A DNA stretch of 64,000 nucleotides from Aedes albopictus (GCF_035046485.1 NC_085137.1:9626252-9690251); one strand, 5' to 3'; shown: positions 21,855 through 33,890, counted from the stretch's first letter. Program-made: numbers and translations. The notes: generated by a model not told the origin, from the sequence alone.

Positions 21855-22530
21855 AGCTGTCCCGGCAAACGTCGTTCTGCCTGCCTACTGTGTTTTTGAC
21901 ATGTAGCTCTGTAGAAAAATACCCCGAAAAATGGAGTTTTAAACTTTCTCGTTTGATGTCGTTGCAAATTGCTTTAGTCCGGGAGTTAGACAGTGATAGC
22001 TCTATTGCAGATCTTAATCCTTAAAAATATATAGATCATTGATTTCTGTTGGAAAGAGAAACAGGAACAAACCCTCTGAAGACCGCAAAGTGATCTAAGG
22101 CATGTGGAAAAAGTTATTGACTGAAAACCGAATGGCATGCCAACGCTGTTTAACATGTAAAGAATAACAATAAATAATAAAATCTCGTCATTTTATCGAT
22201 CGGGAAAGGCTTAATAACTTTTCCCACGAATGTTGCATCGCTTTGCGGTCTTTGAAGGTCTGATTCCTTGTGAAATTTCATCAAAATCATTCATCAACTT
22301 ATTTTTTTGAAATCAAGCGATTTTTATTTGAAGAAGTAAATTGTTCCCATAGTATATCGTATGAAAAACTAAGAATTGCGGGCGCTAAAATATAGTGTTT
22401 CCGATCGATCTAAAATTTTGCACAGTTGATATGGCACCAAAATGAAACTTGAAAAGTATACAGGAGCTGGAGTTTTTCCATTTGTTATATTTTCCCATAT
22501 AAACCGTGTCCCAGGCTAGTGCACATGTCA
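21855..22530. mobile_element. Diverged palindromic element related to 12847-13640
   Basis: The right arm (TTCCCATAGTATATCGTATG..., GCACAGTTGATATGG, CCGTGTCCCAGGCTAGTG) parallels the right arm of the hAT-like palindrome at 13480-13640. Internal inverted blocks (GAAGACCGCAAAGTGAT and GCATCGCTTTGCGGTCTTTG, with AAAAAGTTATTGA and its complement) show the hairpin form. The left edge begins with AGCTGTCCCGGCAAACGTCG, a motif common in insect repeats. Confidence 0.65.
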
Positions 22531-22639
22531 TTAAACTGCTGAGAATAATTAAAAAACACTTTTTATTCAATTCAATTCAATCCATTGAATTTGATTTTTA
22601 ATTGGGTAATTGTGAATGTAAATGAATAAATATGAATTA

Positions 22640-23259
22640 GGTAGTCGTTTGAGAACCGCTGCGCTATCTACCTTGATATCGCAGAATTCATAAAACAAAC
22701 GTTATAAATGCACGCTCAGATATAGATAATACAACCAACCATCCCATGCAAGGCAACGTAAAAAGTCCCCAAAGGCTGAAGTTTGCGTGCGCGAGTGCCA
22801 GTGGAACCGAGGAACCGGAGAAGAACCAACCAATGTCACAAAGGCCGTCGAATTGAGGCCCCGAAAAATAAAAATGAAAATGTTTGGCCAATAAAACACT
22901 AGGCGGTGTAAGCCCAGGGCCCCTAAAGAAGAGCGGAAGAGCTAGAAGAGAGTGTTTCTGTGCATGCCCTAGATAATATATTTTTGTGTCTGAGAAAATT
23001 GTGGTATTGTTATGTTCACGAGCATCGTTTTGTGACTGGCCAATGCCATTGCCCGCTGTTTAGAAGAAAGGAAAAGCGAGCCACAATAGTGAGTAAAAAC
23101 GCGATACAAAATAAACATCATAAATCTCTTGTCGCATGTTTGGTAACAGTGGTTTAAATCGAAAAAAGAAGAAAAAGAAACGGTTGAACCAACCAACCCC
23201 GTAAACCCAAAAAAAAAGTAGTTCAGTGGAGTAATCCCAGAGGTCTATCTGAGCGGGAG
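22640..23259 (+). promoter_or_regulatory. Likely 5' leader and promoter of the ninein-like gene
   Basis: The sequence directly before the start codon at 23260 is free of recognised repeats and has many upstream stops. The start context GAGATGG has a purine at -3 and G at +4. No core promoter element is certain, and further upstream leader exons are possible. Confidence 0.35.
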
Positions 23260-23566
23260 ATGGCCCTTTCGACGGATCCGTACGAGCAGAAGCTCTACAG
23301 TTTGTTCCAGGAGCACGATGTCCACGCGCGGGGCAAGTTGGGCCGGGAAGCGCTACTGAAGCTGTGCAAGACGCTGGAACTGGCGAAACCGGCCGAACTG
23401 CTGAAACGACTGCTACGTGACGGCAGCACCGGGCAGGTTTCGTTCGGGGAATTCCGGGAAGGTCTGCTGTTCATACTGAGCGGCGAGGAGGAACCGGAGC
23501 AACCGGCGTCAGCTACGGCGGTGAAGCATCAAGACTCGCTACGAGCCGTCGTGCCCGGTCAGAAAG
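23260..23566 (+). CDS. Nin: Ninein-like centrosomal protein, first coding exon
   Basis: The exon starts MALSTDPYEQKLYSLFQEHD and encodes one EF-hand-like unit: LFQEHDVHARGKLGREALLKLC, then DGSTGQVSFGEFREGLLFIL. This aligns well, from memory, with the N-terminus of ninein, including the run LGxExLxxLC and the pattern GxVxFxxFxExLxxIL. Insects have one ninein-like protein (Bsg25D in Drosophila), which works at centrosomes and microtubule-anchoring sites. Several calcium-coordinating positions in the first loop are not acidic, so calcium binding is doubtful. The exon ends at AAAG|GTTAGTG, a good donor, leaving phase 1. Its high GC content sets it off from the flanks. Later exons are not visible within the remaining 40 kb, so a very large intron filled with transposons is inferred. 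Confidence 0.75.
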
Positions 23567-24261
23567 GTTAGTGTCGAAATAGGGGTTGTTGGGGGCTTGT
23601 GGGAAATTGGTGAATATTTAGGGAAGTCGGCTTATGAGGAATGTGTTGAAAGATGTTGGTTTCACAGGTTTCAATGACAGTGCATTGCATATTATGTAAA
23701 TTTAAATGAACATTTATACAGATCTAGTTTCATTTTATAGAGAATATTTATGCTTTGAATCAATATAATGGGCAATTTGAATCATTGTGATAAATTTAAA
23801 CTTTGTTCAAATGGTAAATAGTGTTGGATAAAAGAGCAATATGTTTCTCAATAACATTCCCAAATTTAGGTTTCTGAAGTCAGTTTCACTTAATAAGTGT
23901 TTACCGAGTACTCGGAAACGCAGTTTCGCAAAAACTGGACAGTTACATATCAAATGATACGAAGTTCCATAAACGGATTCACAGCTATTACATACAAATG
24001 AATCAGCTTGCAGAATATTCGTCATGTGATAACTGAGTCGGCAGTGGCCAGTCAATGCTCGTATTGTCCTATTGTTTATTTAGTCAATAATTATGACAAT
24101 CGGACACGCTGGTTTTGAGTATTAATATCAGCTTAGTTATATGAACAAAAGTATATGACTTTGCCCATTACGTGTTGCTGAAGTGTTGATAGCACTACGC
24201 ACATAAGAGCATAGATTTTGAGAATCCATGTCAGAAAACTGGAGTTATCTCTCCCAGAATT
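23567..24261. other. Start of a probable large intron of the ninein-like gene
   Basis: AT-rich, with no second exon seen. On the minus strand 23807-24055 encodes a fragment (VCNSCESVYGTSYHLICNCP) like the Cys-rich C-terminal region of non-LTR reverse transcriptases, a likely LINE remnant. Confidence 0.4.
23807..24055 (-). pseudogene. LINE C-terminal Cys-motif remnant
   Basis: The 82-codon minus-strand frame reads MTGHCRLSYHMTNILQADSF and then CNSCESVYGTSYHLICNCP. That is the pattern G(H)..L..H......(C)..C.....T..HL...CP found after the reverse transcriptase in Jockey/I-type LINEs. Only this tail remains; no reverse transcriptase sequence is attached on the 5' side. Confidence 0.6.
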
Positions 24262-24555
24262 CTACACAGTAAAACCGCTCAGCACTAAAATGTGTAATAC
24301 CTACTCATAAATGCATAATTTCCATACCACTCATAAGATGTGTAAGAGTTACACATTCACAAAATCTGCTCATGCGTCCACAAAATCGTTAAAGTTGCAA
24401 TTTGTTTACTAGTGACCTAGCCATTTCGCATCTAGAATAGTGTACGAGCAGATTATGTGAATGTCTAACTCCCATACATTTTAGGAGTGGTATGGAAATT
24501 ATGCATTTATGAGTAGGTCTTGCACTTTTTAGTGCTGAGAAGTTTTAGCGTGTAG
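24262..24555. mobile_element. Palindromic MITE with CTACAC ends
   Basis: The left arm CTACACAGTAAAACCGCTCA and the complement of the right arm CTACACGCTAAAACTTCTCA match. The inverted similarity continues through CTACTCATAAATGCATAA and CCATACCACTC. The element is about 294 bp and non-coding. It sits at the left edge of the degenerate array that follows. Confidence 0.8.
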
Positions 24556-26600
24556 GGAAATCCTTAATAGAATTCAGGGAGAAATCCTATTGGAAAAGAT
24601 CTCATAGGATGCTGGTGTTTTCAGCATTTCGGAGGAATCTCTCACAGAATTTTAAAGAAATCCTCAGAATTATAGAAAAGTCCCTTCAAAAAAATTCCAG
24701 AGGATTTTTTCTCAACAGTATTATATGGGAATACCTATCAGAATTCTAGGCAATCTCTGAATTCTAGGGGAATTCATTTCAGAGTTTTGAGGTATTCCTT
24801 ACCAGGGCTTCCTACCAAGGGTGAAATCCCTGAGTTCTAAGAAATTTCTGGATGCTCTGGGCTGATTCCTCTCAGGATTCTGAAAGATCCTCACTTAGGA
24901 TCCCACTCAGATTTCAGAGTAAATTTTTCTTAGCATTCTGGGGAAACCCCACAAAGGATCACTAGAATCCTTCTCAGAATTCTGCGTAAGATCCTTTTAT
25001 GATTTTGGGAGAATATCACTAAGTATTCTGCGAGTATTCTTCCCCAGATTATCTGAAAATTCGGCTTTCTGAGATAATCCCTCTCTTCTATCATGATTCT
25101 GGAGAAATCCTTGGAATTTTGGGTCTATATTTTTCAAGATTCTATGGCACTTTCTTTCAGAATGAATAATTATTGAAGAATTTCTCACGAGATTCTGGGC
25201 AGAATTCTCTAGAGAGATTTGGATTTTGGAGAATCCCTCGCAAAGATTTTGTGATTCCTCTTGGGGTTCGGAAGAAATCCTTCTCAGCATTCTACGAGAA
25301 TCCCAGTAGAATTCTGTTTTCTGTGCTCTGGAACAGTTGCTCCCAGAAATCCCTTTCAGGATTCCAGGAGAATCCCTCTTAGTAATCAGGGAAGATTCTG
25401 TTGTAATAGTTTAAAGTATTCTCTAGAGGAATCACTCTCAGAGCTCTGAGACAATCCCTTTCAGAAGTTCAGGAGAGTCCTTTCAAAGATTCCAGGGGAA
25501 TGTCTTTCAGGAATCTGCGGTAATTTTCTGTGAGAATACCTCTCATAATTCAAGAGAAACCTTCTCAGAATGCTGGCGAAGTCCGTTATAGAAGTTTTCG
25601 TAATCCCTTCCAGAAAAAACCCTTATCAGATTTTCGAAAAAATCTCTCTTAGGTTTCTAGATATATTTTTCTCAATGATCCCTCTCAAGATGCTGGGGAA
25701 TCGCTTGTAGGATTCTGAGGAAGGCCGTTCGGGATTCTGGTAGAATTATTCTCAACAATCTAATGGATTCCACCCAGGATATTTTGAGAATTCTGGGAGA
25801 AAACTTAAAAGGATTCTGGAGGAATTCTTCTCGAGATTTTGGGGTCCTATCTCCCAGAATTCTGTGAGAGTATATCTCAGGTTTCTTTGGCAATCCCGCC
25901 CAGTATTTTGAGGAAACCTTTCTCAGGACTCTGGAGTAATCGTTCTTAGGGTTCTAAGCTACCCTTTTCAGGATTCAGGGTCATTTCTTTTATGTTTCGT
26001 AGGAATCCGAACATCTTTTTTGTGAGAATCTCTCTCAGTATTCTAGATGAATTTATCTCAAGAATGTGAAAGAACCACTCTTGGAGCTCCTCCCAGGATT
26101 CTGGGAGAATTCATTTTGAGATTTTATTATAATCCTATTTAGGGTTCTGGGATAATCCCTTTTAGGATGCTGGAACATTTTGGGAGAATCCCAGGAAAGC
26201 TTCTCTTATAGAATTCTGAGACAATCTATCACAGGATTCTGGGAGAATTCCTCTCGAGACTCTGAGACAATCCGTCTCATAGATATGGAGTAATCTCTCT
26301 CAGGATTCTAGGAAAATCTTTAATAATATTCAGTGAGAATTCCTACCAAGATACCGGAAGAGTCTTGCTTTCTTTTCTAGATAATGTCGCTCAGGATTCT
26401 GCTGTATTTCCAGCATTGTGAAGAAATCTCTCTCATTATTCAAGAGAAACTCCATTTAGAATTCTTATGGAGACTCTTTAAAACTTCTGGGGGAATTTCT
26501 CTCAGCAGTCTGCTTGAATTTATCCCAGTACTCTATGGGAATACTTTTCAGAGTTCTGGGGTATCTCAGGATCGCTGGATTTTTCTGTCGATTCAAAAAC
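24556..26600. repeat. Degenerate CTCAGGATTCTGGGAGAATCC-type repeat array, 2 kb
   Basis: The roughly 25-35-base motif TCTCAGGATTCTGGGAGAAT recurs dozens of times with heavy divergence. Short open frames on both strands come from the repeat itself. Its style resembles the array at 16130-17640, though the consensus differs. Confidence 0.75.
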
Positions 26601-26829
26601 ATTTTTTTTTTCAGAATACATTGTCTCAACGTTATATCCATTTTCGAATCAGATTCGCAAAGTGTTTGATGTGCATCTCAAATTTTAATATTGAATATAT
26701 TTAGACAAACAAAACATACCACGAACTTGAACTACATGCAGCATACGAATCATTTGAATCGATTCTGCTGATCCGATTCGAATCGATTCACAAAAATCGA
26801 TGTCTCAGCCAGATTTGCCCAATACTAGC

Positions 26830-27073
26830 TGTTGGAGTAATTTAGCGAATGATACAGTCTTTCAGTTGCGTTACCAGCTGCTTTAAAGCTGAAAATGTAT
26901 TTCAATCGAATAATTCAGTTATAAACATTGATATTTAAGTTCTTCTTACATTTCTTACAATTCTCGCTAGATTTGGCTATTCTCCTACTACTTGCTGTGC
27001 GACCTTTTCGTGTTTCTCTATATTGCGAGTGCCCACTAATCATACAAATAGAAGTATACCTCATTGCTATACA
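26830..27073 (-). repeat. 3' LTR of a Pao/BEL element
   Basis: The stretch from TGTTGGAGTAATTTAGCG to ...CATTGCTATACA matches 41300-41548 in the same orientation over about 245 bp, with roughly ten substitutions and two small indels. Read on the minus strand each copy begins TGTATAGC and ends CCAACA, as LTRs do. The copies bracket gag-like coding remains on the minus strand. Confidence 0.8.
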
Positions 27074-27657
27074 AGTATACAAGCATTAGATTTGCCATAT
27101 GAGAGTCTTATCCTGATATGGCAATATGATCCGTTAAATTTTGGACCGCAAGTCCGAAAACAGTTATTGTGTTGAGATTATCTGCCTTTGGTGGTTGAAC
27201 GTTACGTACTTTCTTCATTAATGAGTTGATAAGGATTTCAGGTTTCCCAAATAGTTTGTGAAGTATTTCAATCACGCGAGGTACCGATGCTGGAAGAAGC
27301 AGCCGACTTCTGACAGCCTCCAGCGCAGGTCCTCGCAAACAACGTTGTAAACGCGCAAGATTCTCGGCATCACTGAAACCTCAAATTTCTGTAGAGTTCT
27401 GGAAAGAGCTATGGAAAATGGGCCAATCTTCGGGATTGCCCGAAAATACTGGTAAATCACGTGCCATCACTTGTCGAGTTGCTATCTGGGACGCTGTAGG
27501 ACATGCTTGCCCTTGTACATTATCATTGTCTGTCGACGCGTACGGAATTGTACCTCGTGCCACGAACGGACTAGATGCTGGAACTACGTAGGAAGGCATA
27601 GGACCCGCGTAAGCTTGTCCTACCGTTGACACTTCAACAGTTGGTTCCCTATGCGGT
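27074..27657 (-). pseudogene. Pao/BEL gag, C-proximal part, broken
   Basis: Minus-strand frames 27381-27632 and 27108-27338 give RQVMARDLPVFSGNPEDWP followed by LEAVRSRLLLPASVPRVIE and VRNVQPPKADNLNTITVFG. These are characteristic of the gag-like domain (DUF1759 type) of insect Pao/BEL elements. A frameshift separates the two pieces. The rest of gag and the entire protease-RT-RNaseH-integrase region are missing between here and the LTR at 27073, so this copy is an internally deleted, non-autonomous element. Confidence 0.8.
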
Positions 27658-27658
27658 C

Positions 27659-30122
27659 TTTTTTTTATATAGAAAGAGGAAATCTGCTTCTACAGATACC
27701 CGAGAGGTGGGTCCTCAGGTTATGTGGGGTCGACACTAAAACCTCTTTCTCTCTTCTTCCTTACCTTCGCGGTACGCCCGTTAGGGATGACTTCGTGAAG
27801 GGGGGAAGACTTCGTACAATGAGTACACTCTAATGGTAAGCGTTCCACCTGCTACCGCCTTAAGTTGTTCGCTCTTCCCCGGAGGCTCGGACCCTGGCTA
27901 GTACTTAGACTACCCGTTGGGCTTAAGCTCCTGGATGGGGAGGGGGAGCCAACTCAACTAGCTGTTGTTCGGCTCGCTATTTTCTCTGTAGTTCAAGGAC
28001 GATTAGAGATACCGAGAAAGAAACGGCATCCCACTCGTCGGGGGAGGACACATTCTTTCAACAATGTTGTCGGGAGTGATGTCTCTACCGCATACCTCCT
28101 GCATACTCGACCTTTGCTCCACGAAGCGTGGGGGCATTCAAAGAGCACATGCTCCGCGGTCTCGTCGCAGTCTGCACGCACACTCCGGACATGAAGGAGA
28201 ACCAGCATGTCTGAATCTGTGCAGATACCACCTAAAGCACCCATGGCCTGACAGAAACTGTGTCAAGTGAAAATTCACCTCGCCATGGGGCCTGCTCGTC
28301 CACTTGGACACGCTCGGTATGAGCCTGTGTGTCCATCTGCCCTTGCTGGAGGATGACCAATCCCTCTGCCATTTCAACATCGACGATGTTCTGGCAATCC
28401 GTCTCGCGCCTCTTGTGCCGCGTCTCGCGAAGCACTCCTCGTCATCTGACACCACAAGTGCTATGGCCATCATACCCGCCAGCACGCATACCGCGTCCTT
28501 TGACACCGTAAGGTATGCGCTGATGACCCTAAGGCCCATCAACCTGTGTGTACTTTCGAGCCGCTCTACGTTTCGCTTGACCTCTAGCGCGCTCGACCAT
28601 GCAGCAGCACCATACCGTAGTATGGAGACCGCTACTGTCGCGAGAAGCCTACGCTTACTCGAAATTTGCCGAGCTATTTGACATTATCTTCGATAATGCC
28701 GCAATCGCCATGCTCGCCCTCTTGCAAGCATATTCCACGTGGCTACCAAAGTTCAGCTTATCATCGATCATGACTCCGAGTTGCTTCAATGAGCGCTTGG
28801 AGTTGATCTCACACCCGCCTGTGGTGACCACCGCATGTTGTTCAGACTCACTTGCGATTGTTCACCACCACCACTTCCGTCTTGTGGTGTGCGAGTGCCA
28901 GCTGACGTGACCTCATCCAGTCTTCGATTATGCCAATTGCATGCGCCGCTGTCAGTTCCACTTCCTCTATCGACTCGCCGCATACCGTGAGGGTAATGTC
29001 ATCAGCGAAGCCGACCAGCTTTACGCCCGGTGGAAGTGTGAGCCTCAATACGCCATCGTACGCCGCATTCCATAGTACCGGGCCCAGGATTGACCCTTGT
29101 GGTACTCCCGCGGTGATGTTGTACCTCATTTCGCCCTCGTCCGTGTCATAGAGTAGCACCCTATCCTGGAAATAGCTCTCCAGAATCCGGCGTAAACTAT
29201 CCGGGACTCCTAGGTGTTGAATGGCGCATTCAATGGCCGCCCAACTGACGCTATTGAACGCATTCTTCACATCAACGTGACTACCGCGCAATAACGAATT
29301 CCCCTACGGTTATTCTGGAACGCTATCTCGGCCGTTTTCGTTACGGCCTTAACCTTCCGTAACTCGCGCGGTTGACTACCTGCGTCAGCATCACGTTAAT
29401 GCTGAGTACAAAAAGCGAGATTTTTTCATCGTGTTGTACAAAATACAACAGCGCGATCGCTCGAGGGTTAATAGCGTCCACCGTCGATCGACCCTTCCGG
29501 AAGCCAAACTGGTTATCCGAGAGCCCAGAGTCATCTGGTTTCTCGGTGTAGACCAGTAGCCTCGACAGGATGATTCGTTCCAACAGTTTCCCGGAGATGT
29601 CTAGTAGGAAGATAGGTCTGTATGCCGACGGGTCGCCGGGTGGCTTCCCGTGTTTGGGCAACAGAACCAATCTTTGCCTTTTCCACCTCTCCGGGAATTC
29701 GCCTCTGTCCAGGCACATCTGCATAGCCATTCTGAACATATCAGGGCATGCCTCGATGGCCGACTTGATGGCAACCGTTGGGATACCGTCCGGACCCGGA
29801 GCCTTGTTCAACTTGAGCGACTTCGCAATTACGATGAGCTCATCGTTCGTCACTGGGGCTACCTCCCCCTGGTCTATTCGGCCAGGGGGTTGGCAGCCCA
29901 TGGTCTTGTAGCGTGGCGTGGAAACAACGTTTCCACGATCCTCTGTAGTATCACGGGTGAACGTTCCGGGGGCGCAGACGCTCCTTTCGTTTTGGCCATG
30001 ACTACCCTGTAGGCATCGCCCCAGGGTGTCGTGTTGGCTGCCTGGCAGAGATTTTCGAAACACGCTCGTTTTCGTGCCTTAATCTCTTTGCTCAGTGCCA
30101 GTTTAGCCGCCCTATAGGCCAT
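27659..30122 (-). pseudogene. R1/LOA-like LINE, 5'-truncated, inserted in the BEL element
   Basis: On the minus strand the fragment begins inside ORF2 at about 30122 (MAYRAAKLALSKEIKARKRA). It runs through the reverse transcriptase with NKAPGPDGIP, AYRPIFLLDISGKLLERII, NQFGFRKGRSTVDAI, GVPQGSILGPVLWN and the active site GFADDI (about 29000), then the C-terminal region with FLSGHGCFRWYL, CPECAC and HVLFECP. It ends in a 3' UTR with a short A-tail at about 27659. The motifs fit R1-clade elements, though LOA is possible. It is inactive: a TTAA MITE interrupts it at 29349-29471, a one-base deletion near 29280 shifts the frame, and further shifts occur near 28850 and 28240. BEL gag sequence continues on both sides. 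Confidence 0.85.
29349..29471. mobile_element. TTAA-flanked MITE inside the R1-like reverse transcriptase
   Basis: TTAA lies at 29349-29352 and 29468-29471. The ends CCTTCCGTAACTCGCGCGG and (complement) CCCTCGAGCGATCGCGCTG are imperfect inverted repeats. On both sides the reverse transcriptase frame is the LINE's own. The right terminus (CTCGAGGGTTAA) is shared with the MITEs at 9143 and 10617, pointing to one piggyBac-like family, although the internal sequence differs. Confidence 0.8.
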
Positions 30123-30274
30123 ATACGTCTACGCGGAATGCACAGATGCTGATAGAGCCACAATAGGGGAGCTCTGCTGGACTACGGGCTGTACTGTCGA
30201 TCTTGGGTGTTGTGCTGACCATATTACTGACGGCTGGGATGGTGGAACCATGTGTGGGGGAATGATCTGTACTA
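30123..30274 (-). pseudogene. Pao/BEL gag, middle fragment
   Basis: The minus-strand sequence reads VQIIPPHMVPPSQPSVIW and then SAQHPRSTVQPVVQQSS, a Pro/Gln-rich stretch. It continues in frame from the gag part ending at 39933 once the foldback element and one target copy are ignored. It stops where the R1-like LINE begins at about 30122. Confidence 0.75.
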
Positions 30275-30450
30275 GATTGTGCGATATTTGCCAGAAAACC
30301 ATTCGCCAGAATGCCATTGGCCAGAAAGACATTTGCCAGAAAATACCATTTCCCAGAAAACTGTTTACCAGAAAGAACCATTTCCCAGAAAACCATTTGC
30401 CAGAATGTACCATTCCCCAGAAAGTACCATTTCCCAGAAATTTTCCATAG

Positions 30451-31318
30451 TTCTCAATCCAGAAGTGTTCCCCATCTAATGATAATTTAAAAAAATTCTT
30501 ATTGAAATATAAATCGTGTTTTTTATTTGTTTGGGATCGATTAGCCCACAATAACGATTGTAAAAATGTAAAATTTTATTTTTGTTCAGATTTATTATAT
30601 GCGAAAGTTAAATAAATTACCGGAACAAACAAGAAATGATTCTAGAGTAACTTTTAAAGAAAAGCCTATAGTTTGAAGAAGGGCAAATCACTGTGAAACA
30701 AAAAAATGATGTGAACTTAAACCTTTCAAACTTCACAATACATTAAATTATCGATGTTATTCAAATATTTTATTGCGCATAACAGCTTATTTTTTCAATT
30801 AGAACATTTCCACAAATTTGTCTTGTGGACAAGTTGATCATGATGTGGATCTAATTGATCAAATATTATTTTGACGGAATTTGATCAATACTCATCAAAG
30901 ATTTTCCTTTCTTCAACACATAGGATGTTCTTCCCAGCTTTTACTGATATGGAATTTTCGGCTTTACTTATATTTTTCAAAGATTCCCTGCTTTCAATTG
31001 AAAGTAATTTTTTAAGCTTATTTTTGCCAATTACAATAACATGATCTCTTTAAATAATAATTTTTGTGCCAAACAGCAAAATTACCCGGAATTGTTGATC
31101 ACACACCTAAATCAATCGAATACCATAAACAAAAACCTATTCGAAGCAACGAGTAAAATACACAGAAATAATAACTCAAGTGACGGTTTTACCTATACCA
31201 TTAGCCTGACTGTCACTGCCCGAAAGCCATTACCATTAGGCCGAATATCACTTGATCAAATGCTATAAAAAGCTTGTTCTTGAGGAAATTAATTCTAATA
31301 ATTCCAGCAGAGTTTCTT
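30451..31318. other. Interior of the foldback-like element, left part
   Basis: AT-rich, non-coding. At about 31215-31262 there is a short TTAGGCCGAATATCACTTGA motif, related to the GGCCTAATGACCATTC repeats at 38880-38960. Confidence 0.45.
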
Positions 31319-31323
31319 CCTTC

Positions 31324-31576
31324 TGTAGTATCCCTCGATTACTATAATAATGGTACCAACCATGAAGTACCAAAAATGACTATTTTATAGCAATAGGCTT
31401 CTTGGATGTACGCTAACGGAAGTCGGTCTCTTTCACCATCCGACGGTTGGACCGATCAGTCGATCCTAAATTCACTCTCGCATATCAGTGTAAACTAGCG
31501 TATCTAATATTCAATAAAGTTAATAGTTAACAGTATTGTGTCCGCGTGCAATTATTGCTTCTCCGAAGCCATAGCA
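31324..31576 (+). repeat. 5' LTR of the gypsy element
   Basis: It runs from TGTAGTATCCC to ...CATAGCA, 253 bp, and appears identical to 37522-37774. It contains AATAAAG (about 31515), which may serve the element's polyadenylation. Confidence 0.95.
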
Positions 31577-31679
31577 ACTTGGCGACGAGGTAAAACGGTA
31601 GTAGTGCGGTAGTGAATAGTCTCGCGTAGTGTATTGTGTTGCGCCGTCGGTAGAGCACGTGTTAGGAACCTAACCTCAA

Positions 31680-33890
31680 ATGTCGAACAGTGACGAGGAA
31701 GGTGACAGTGCAAGTGGAACAACGTCGAAAGCAGTGAAGATGGAAGGAAATGCTGCAGCCGCCGCTCCAGTCATTAGAGCTGGCATGTTCGGTCAGATAG
31801 AGCCGTTTGTGGTCGGGGAGAATTTTGTGGAGTACATCAATCGTCTAGAGATGTTCTTCCTCGTGAATGATACTCCGGACGACAAGAAAGTCCCGGTGTT
31901 AATCACTGTTGCTGGTCCCAGTCTCTACACCGTCTCTGTGAGGCTGTGTGCACCAGAAGACCCCCGCAAGAAGTCCTACCAAGTCCTGGTAGATTTGCTG
32001 AAACAGCATCTCGCACCTACAACCAACGTGGTCGCCGAAAGATATAAATTTCGGAAGTGCGAGCAACATTCGTCCCAGTCCATCACCGATTTTATAATCA
32101 GCTTGAAAGCAACGTCGCAGTCCTGCAAATACGGAGATTTTCTACCGGACGCCCTCCGTGACCAGTTTGTTGCAGGGATTTATGACCAAAGTCTACGAAA
32201 ACGGTTGCTCACGGAAGCTCAGCTGACGTTCGACAGTGCTTGCTCTCTTGCGAGAAGCTGGGAGGCAGCACTCAGTCAAAATCAGGAGATGTCAAATCCA
32301 GTGTCGTCGTCGTCGAGAATCGCAGCAGTCCAGCAGCATAGCAGAAAACAGCAACCCAAGCGAGGCAAACAGTTTAGTGACCACACGAAAACGTCATCGA
32401 ACCAGAAGTCATGGAAGTCGTGTTTTCGCTGCAGTCGGCAGCATGACCCAGCCACGTGTCCTGCCCAAAGTTGGACGTGTTACGCGTGTGGCAAACAGGG
32501 TCACACATCGAAAGTTTGTCAGTCCAAGAAGTCGTCATCGAGTCAAAATCAGCATAAGAAGGCCAGAGTAACTAATCGAGTAGCGGAATTGTCAGAAGCA
32601 TTGGAGGTCCTGCGACTGAATCTATTCGAGATCCCGAAAGCATCGGTACCAGTGTCAAGCGTCGACCATCGTACCGGTGAAAAGTCAAATGTCCGGAAAA
32701 ATCGCCCTTCCGGCGATAAAGAGGTCCGTCCAAGCGCCTTGAACCGTCTAAACCAACCGGAATTCGTACCCCTGGTGTGCGAAGGTCAACGTCTCGAATT
32801 TGAAGCCGACTGTGGAGCCTGCCGAAGCGTCATCTCGGCGGAAACTTACCAGAATCGTTTTTCAAATTGTCCACTAGTTCCTACTTCTCAAGAGTATATT
32901 TCCGTTTCAGGTCAAACCATTCGTCCGAAAGGCAGCGTCACCCTCCACGTTGTCGCCCCATCGGGAGTATCCGGCCGGCTGAGCCTGATAGTGATTCCCA
33001 CGGACCGCGAGATGAACCCGCTTCTGGGCCGTGATGGCTTGGATCTCATCTATCCGGAGTGGAGGAGGATCTTTTCCGAGAAGTCCGTAAGTAGCCTACA
33101 ACCGTCATTTGAATCGGAGTTAAGGACGAAATTCCCTAAAATCGTGTCCGAAACCGCGAAGGATACAATTACCGGTTTTTCCGCGGAAATCGTTTTAAAA
33201 CCCAACGCGACGCCGGTGTTTCATAAAGCGTATTCGGTACCCTATTTGCTTCGCGATAAAGTCGAAAGTGGACTAGAGAAGTTGGTCTCAGAAGGAATTC
33301 TGGTTCCAGTAAAAACTTCTTCATGGGCTAGTCCAATAGTGAGCGTCCCAAAGAAAGATTGCACAGTGCGCATTTGCCTCGATGGCAAAGCCACTCTCAA
33401 TCGTTATGTTACCGCTGATCATTACCCTCTTCCAAGAGTGGATGATATTTTGGCCAAAGTGGCCAACTGGAAGGTCTTTTGCAAAATCGATCTTTCAGGT
33501 GCATATTTGCAGGTTTCGCTGTCAGAAACGTCACGTTTGATTTGTACAATCAATACTCATCGCGGATTATTTAGTTTCACTAGGATGCCATTCGGAATCA
33601 CATCCGCCCCCGCGATATTTCAGTCGATTATCGACCAGATTTTAGATGATACACCAGGAATTGCTTACCTGGATGATATAATAGTAGGTGGATCGTCCAT
33701 AGACGACTGCCGAAGGAACCTTTTCCAAGTGCTACAAAAGCTCAACGATCACAACGTCAAAATCAACCTGGCCAAATCACGATTTTTCGAAAGTAGTATA
33801 GACTATGTCGGCTATACTATCACAAGCGATGGTATTCGCCCCCAGCGAATTGAAAGTCAGGGCAATACTCAACGCCCCCGCACCCAGTAA
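31680..33890 (+). pseudogene. Gypsy gag-pol: gag, zinc knuckles, protease and reverse transcriptase
   Basis: This is a single 736-codon frame. Residues 1-240 are gag. Two zinc knuckles follow at about 248 (CFRCSRQHDPATC, CX2CX3HX4C) and 267 (CYACGKQGHTSKVC, CX2CX4HX4C). The protease motif near residue 377 reads ADCGAC, where most retropepsins have D-T/S-G. The reverse transcriptase has WASPIVSVPKKD, FCKIDLSGAYLQV, RMPFGITSAPAIFQ and the catalytic YLDD (residue 663). The conserved coding register leaves this frame at a run of five C at 33839-33843 and continues in the frame of 33805-35382. A one-base length change in that run explains the break. Gag and pol are fused in one frame with no visible frameshift signal between them. 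Confidence 0.92.

Noticed and set aside
14297..22668. One 8.4-kb hAT element with CAGCGGTTCTCAA ends
   Set aside because: The inverted motif occurs at both positions, but no 8-bp target duplication matches and the interior does not behave as one unit; they are probably two separate element ends.
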